Shown piece after piece: positions 29,758 through 32,815 of a DNA stretch of 32,815 nt (within the stretch, counting starts at the first letter, position 1; the number at the start of each line of letters is the position of its first letter). Position numbers and translations under genes: made by a program. This DNA comes from Haplomitrium mnioides (lineage: Eukaryota > Marchantiophyta > Haplomitriopsida > Calobryales), in NCBI GenBank assembly GCA_049999725.1, contig JBNGIS010018790.1, positions 21,941-54,755 of the forward strand, in the 5' to 3' direction. Under the pieces are notes generated by a model. That model worked only from the letters and a program-made list of their open reading frames with translations, was not told the origin of the DNA and made no database searches.

Positions 29758-30350
29758 AAGGGGAATCGCAACGAGGGAGGCTGGAGTGAGAATTCAGTGA
29801 GAAGACCACGTGAAGTAGGGGTACTAGCTCTAAGGGGCCATGGGGATTTAGAGGAGGACTGGAGGGGCGCCGAGGATTGCAGAGTGAGGAGCTCTGGATG
29901 CTCGGGCGATCCAGGTAACCTCATCATTGCCGATGGACCAGAGCGGAGGGGGATTGATACATGGTCGCAAAGGGATTCTGGCCAGCTAGGACTTCGAGAG
30001 AGGCCACCATGGGAGGATTTGGGGTCGTCTCTGCATTCTCTGTGCAAGAGCCGCACAATCTGAGGACAAGGAAATTGCAACGAGGGGCGGCTGGAGTGGG
30101 AATTCAGTGAGGAACTACGTGAAGCAAGGGTACTAGCTCCAGAAGGCCAGGGGGTTCAAAGGAGGACTGGAGAGGCGCCGAGGATTGCAGAGTGAGGAGC
30201 TCTGGATACCGGGCGATCTAGGTGACCTCATCCTTGCCGGTGGACCAAAGCGGAGGGGGACTTATATGATAGTTCAAAGGGATTCTGCCCGGTTATGACT
30301 TTGATAGAGGCCGCCAAGTGAGGAGCTTGGGGTTGTCTTTGCCATTCCTT
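29758..30350 (+). repeat. 309-bp tandem duplication in the element D leader
   Basis: Two copies start GCAACGAGGG at 29768 and 30077. Shared blocks include GGTACTAGCTC, GGCGCCGAGGATTGCAGAGT, GAGGAGCTCTGGAT and AGCGGAGGGGGA. Substitutions and small indels separate them. Confidence 0.88.
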
Positions 30351-31341
30351 ATGTGTGAGTATCAACCCAGAGTGTTCAGAGTACACTTTGGTGTGTTTCT
30401 TCAAGTAGAGCTGAAAGGAGGGGGCTGCATTAGTGCTAGCGCATTGAGAGGGATGACCCGTCGAGGCTTGAGGTTGGTGTGAGCTACTTGCAGTTGGGAA
30501 AGCTATATTCAAGAGGTGGAAGTCAAAGAAACTCTCTTCCTAGCTTGAGGAAGTAAAAGTAGGGCTTCTCGCGAGGGAGGTTAAAATACTATGTGGAGGG
30601 GAGGGTGTGTGGGTGGTTGCTGCGCTGCAGGTTGTAAGGCAGCAGGGATTCATAAGGGAAGTACCAGTGGATGGAAATCCAGATAGCCTTCAAGGACTCT
30701 GTTTTCTCTTGCACATATTGTATAAATTGTTTGTTCATATATGTGCAGATTAGATTTACATTCTGCATTGTGTTTTAGAGTTTGATTAGCTTAGAAGATA
30801 TCATAATAGTTGAGCAAACCCTGGGATTAGCCTTGAAAGGGGAGTCCAATCCCTTGACACAAGTCTAGTATCCTGGGGGTAAATGCTCTCTGTTCTAATT
30901 CTGTTGCATAGAATAGGAATTAGTGCATTCTAGGATAGTTAGGAATATCTGGACCAGTTCTGTGACCACCCTGAGAGGGGGAGTCCAGACCTTTGGTAGT
31001 GTTCAGTTGTGCAGGTCACAACACCATTTTTCCCAAGCAGAAATATGATGGCAGGGCCTAAGTCATTGGGTCTTATGAATACGGCGGAAGAATCACACAC
31101 AAATCAGTTGGGGGTATGAACGTGGACTTGGGGGATTGCATGCATGTCTGACTTGAGTGCCACCAGAAGAGAGTGAGTGGCGTGTTAAAGTTTGGAAAGG
31201 AAAGGGAGAATCCTTAGAGCCTCAAAGTGGTAACTGGCAAGGGGCCATCTCAGAAAAGAACCTGAAAGCCCGTAAACTGTCCTCCCTTGCAACCAAAGCG
31301 GGACCCGAAAAGGTTAATGCCCGGGACAAGGGAGCGAGATA

Positions 31342-31360
31342 AATTTTTGGCGCTAAAAGG
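31342..31360 (+). promoter_or_regulatory. candidate primer binding site of element D
   Basis: ATTTTTGGCGCTAAAAGGA resembles the TTTGGCGCC-type site of several non-chromovirus plant Ty3/gypsy lineages over the first nine bases, then diverges. It lies about 150 bp upstream of the recognisable gag. Confidence 0.4.
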
Positions 31361-31496
31361 AGGGCCAAGGGTTTGAAAAACCCTGAGACCAACTCGAACC
31401 AAAAAGACCACTTTGTGCACAAGAGACTCAAGTCAGTCTTTGAGAAGGTTACTTTCGAGAAACAGAGCAACTGGAGGTTGAGTCTGTTGAGGAAGA

Positions 31497-32692
31497 GTGG
31501 AAGAAGGAAGGAACCCCTGGGTGGAAGTGGCAGTGGCCAGTGGAGGGATGGCCAACCCAATACCACCTTCTGGGCTTAAGGGAAGATTCAAATACAGGTC
31601 CTTCAAGGGACGCCCGAAGGATGACCCATATGTATGGTTGGACAACCTTGAAAACACTTCAGCGGCAAATGGGGAAGCCTATGTAAAGAGTGGAATCTTG
31701 CTTATAGTTTTGAAGGGAGAAGCCCAACCCTGGTACAAGGATTTGCCGGATAATATCAAAAGGGACTGGCAGACATTCAAAGCAGCCTTCTTAGCAGAAT
31801 TCCGAGGGATTTCCTCCAACGGTTCAAGAAGGTGGTGAGGAAGTTGAACCTGCCAGCCACTCACGGGATGCTCACAACATGGTTCCTAGCTGCTCTACCC
31901 AAAGGGATTGGGACATGGGTAAGACAGGCGGATCCCCAGACTCTTGAGGATGCTGTCAATGCAGCCCGATCTCATGTAAAGGCTGCCCTCACCAGTTACC
32001 GAAGAAAGGCACGGGCCAGATATGACTCTGATGATTCTTTGGACGCCTCGGACAGTGACGAGGAAACAGATCAGAGTTCTGAGTCCTCCTCAGAAAGCGA
32101 GAATGAGTCGAGCAGCAGCAGCTCAAACAAGGACCAGTCATCTAGGAGGAGGAAGAAGAAGAAAGACCTGAAGAAGAAAAAGCAGGTCAAGGAGGTACAT
32201 CATCGCAAGGGGGCCAGCAAAGAGAGATATAAGAAAACTGAACCTGAATCCGAGGCTAGCAGGAAGCCAAGGGGAGGGATCGATTTGATGAGCTGAGCAC
32301 CAAGTTGGAGGCGATGAACTTCCTCTTGGCATGGATCAAACCGGAGGGACGACCTTTGCCGACCCAAAGAGTTGGAGTCTGGTGTGTCCGATGCAAGCAA
32401 CACGGACACTCCCTCCAGGAATGTCCGAATAACACCAATGCTGTGTAGTATGTAAGGGAGGAAACACTAGAGTACATGAGAGAAGAGGTGGAGTATGTCT
32501 TGGAGGAGGCCCCAGACACAGTGTATCAAATCAGCAGGGGACCTCGGACAATTCTGAGCAAGCTTGTAGGAGGGAACGCAGGGCCTATGAATCAGTGGGC
32601 TGCTATTCGGCCACCCAAGACCACAATCATGGTGTGTTGGAATTGTGGCCAGCCTGGTCACATTTCAGCAAGTTGTCCAGAGCCGCGGAAAA
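31497..32692 (+). pseudogene. gag: gag of Ty3/gypsy element D, 3' interrupted
   Basis: The gag domain (31540-31990) shows FKGRPKDDPYVWLDNLE, WYKDLPDNIKRDWQTFK and LPATHGMLTTWFLAALP, with one frameshift near 31805-31835. A Ser/Glu/Asp-rich stretch and a Lys/Arg-rich stretch follow (32020-32260). After a frameshift near 32275 come two CCHC knuckles: CVRCKQHGHSLQEC at about 32378-32424 and CWNCGQPGHISASC at about 32637-32680. One TAG lies between them (32446-32448). The frame is cut at about 32692 by the repeat end sequence. A charged region plus two knuckles is typical of nucleocapsid parts that bind the element's RNA. Confidence 0.85.
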
Positions 32693-32815
32693 CAGCCGCT
32701 ACTTTGAACCAAGAACCGCTACTGAGTTCCTATTTCACTTGGCAGTCGAAATTTGTTTTTTTTTTGAAGATTTGGTATTCAAAAACATCAAATTTAAGAC
32801 TAAAATCTTCTTTTC
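32692..32815 (+). repeat. conserved element-end sequence, copy 2
   Basis: It starts CGCTACTTTGAAC, then CAAGAACCGCTACTGAGTTCC, then CTTGGCAGTCG and TTTGGTATTCAAAAACATCAA, matching 21108-21230 block for block. It begins right after CPEPRK of the gag knuckle region and runs off the window, so what it belongs to cannot be seen. Confidence 0.82.

Larger units (their letters stand above)
27796..31340 (+). repeat. long LTR/leader region of element D
   Basis: A 3.5-kb GC-rich non-coding stretch. Blocks match the LTR-like DNA of element C in reverse orientation (see 22571-24700). It contains CTTCGGA-rich subrepeats (28870-29345), a 309-bp tandem duplication (29758-30350) and, near the right end, paired phrases GGGGAGTCCAATCCCTT (30840) and GGGGGAGTCCAGACCTTTGG (30976). 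ORFs of up to 165 codons inside it resemble no protein and shift with the repeats. The exact LTR borders are not resolved. Confidence 0.55.

Overview
This looks like nuclear DNA from a large, repeat-rich plant genome. Supporting signs are a plant-type Ty3/gypsy chromovirus with a TGGTATCAGAGC-class primer binding site and a C-terminal chromodomain, further Ty3/gypsy families nested in each other, an 83-bp satellite, GT-AG introns, and no bacterial operons or rRNA/tRNA genes. I cannot name the species. Almost every coding segment is broken by stops or frameshifts. Only the integrase ORF at 25427-26134 (minus) and the chromodomain at 9922-10131 (plus) are cleanly open over a whole domain. All comparisons were made by eye, so no percent identities are given.

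Layout. (1) 1-2975: a decayed multi-exon gene on the plus strand. It appears to join a ParB/sulfiredoxin-like N-terminal domain to an N4/N6-type DNA methyltransferase (motif IV DIPYG, then motif I DLCSRSGT). Two of its introns carry the same 24-bp minisatellite, built from two 12-bp palindromes. (2) 2976-4010: truncated minus-strand copy of the chromovirus. (3) 4011-4509 and 10743-14130: one 83-bp satellite array, split by (4) a chromovirus at 4510-10742 with both LTRs, PBS, gag, pol, chromodomain, PPT and a perfect GACAG target-site duplication. (5) 14131-14960: AT-rich DNA. (6) 14960-21104: a second Ty3/gypsy family (partial copy A, then copy B). The pol of B is split by a 2.8-kb non-coding insert (17344-20122) that holds a 400-N assembly gap. 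(7) 21105-22570: a fragment carrying a second, minus-strand copy of the methyltransferase 3' exon, a related 37-bp array and a distinctive end sequence. It interrupts the RNase H region of B. (8) 22571-27795: a GC-richer Ty3/gypsy element C on the minus strand (LTR, integrase, RNase H, RT). (9) 27796-32692: a related element D on the plus strand (very long LTR/leader with tandem repeats, then gag with two CCHC knuckles), head-to-head with C. (10) 32692-32815: the same end sequence as at 21108, interrupting the gag of D.

The part most worth following up is the ParB-methyltransferase family. It has a prokaryote/phage-like domain pairing in a gene with plant introns, occurs twice in this window, is linked to symmetric minisatellites, and may belong to a mobile unit whose conserved end is seen twice, each time inside a retrotransposon ORF.
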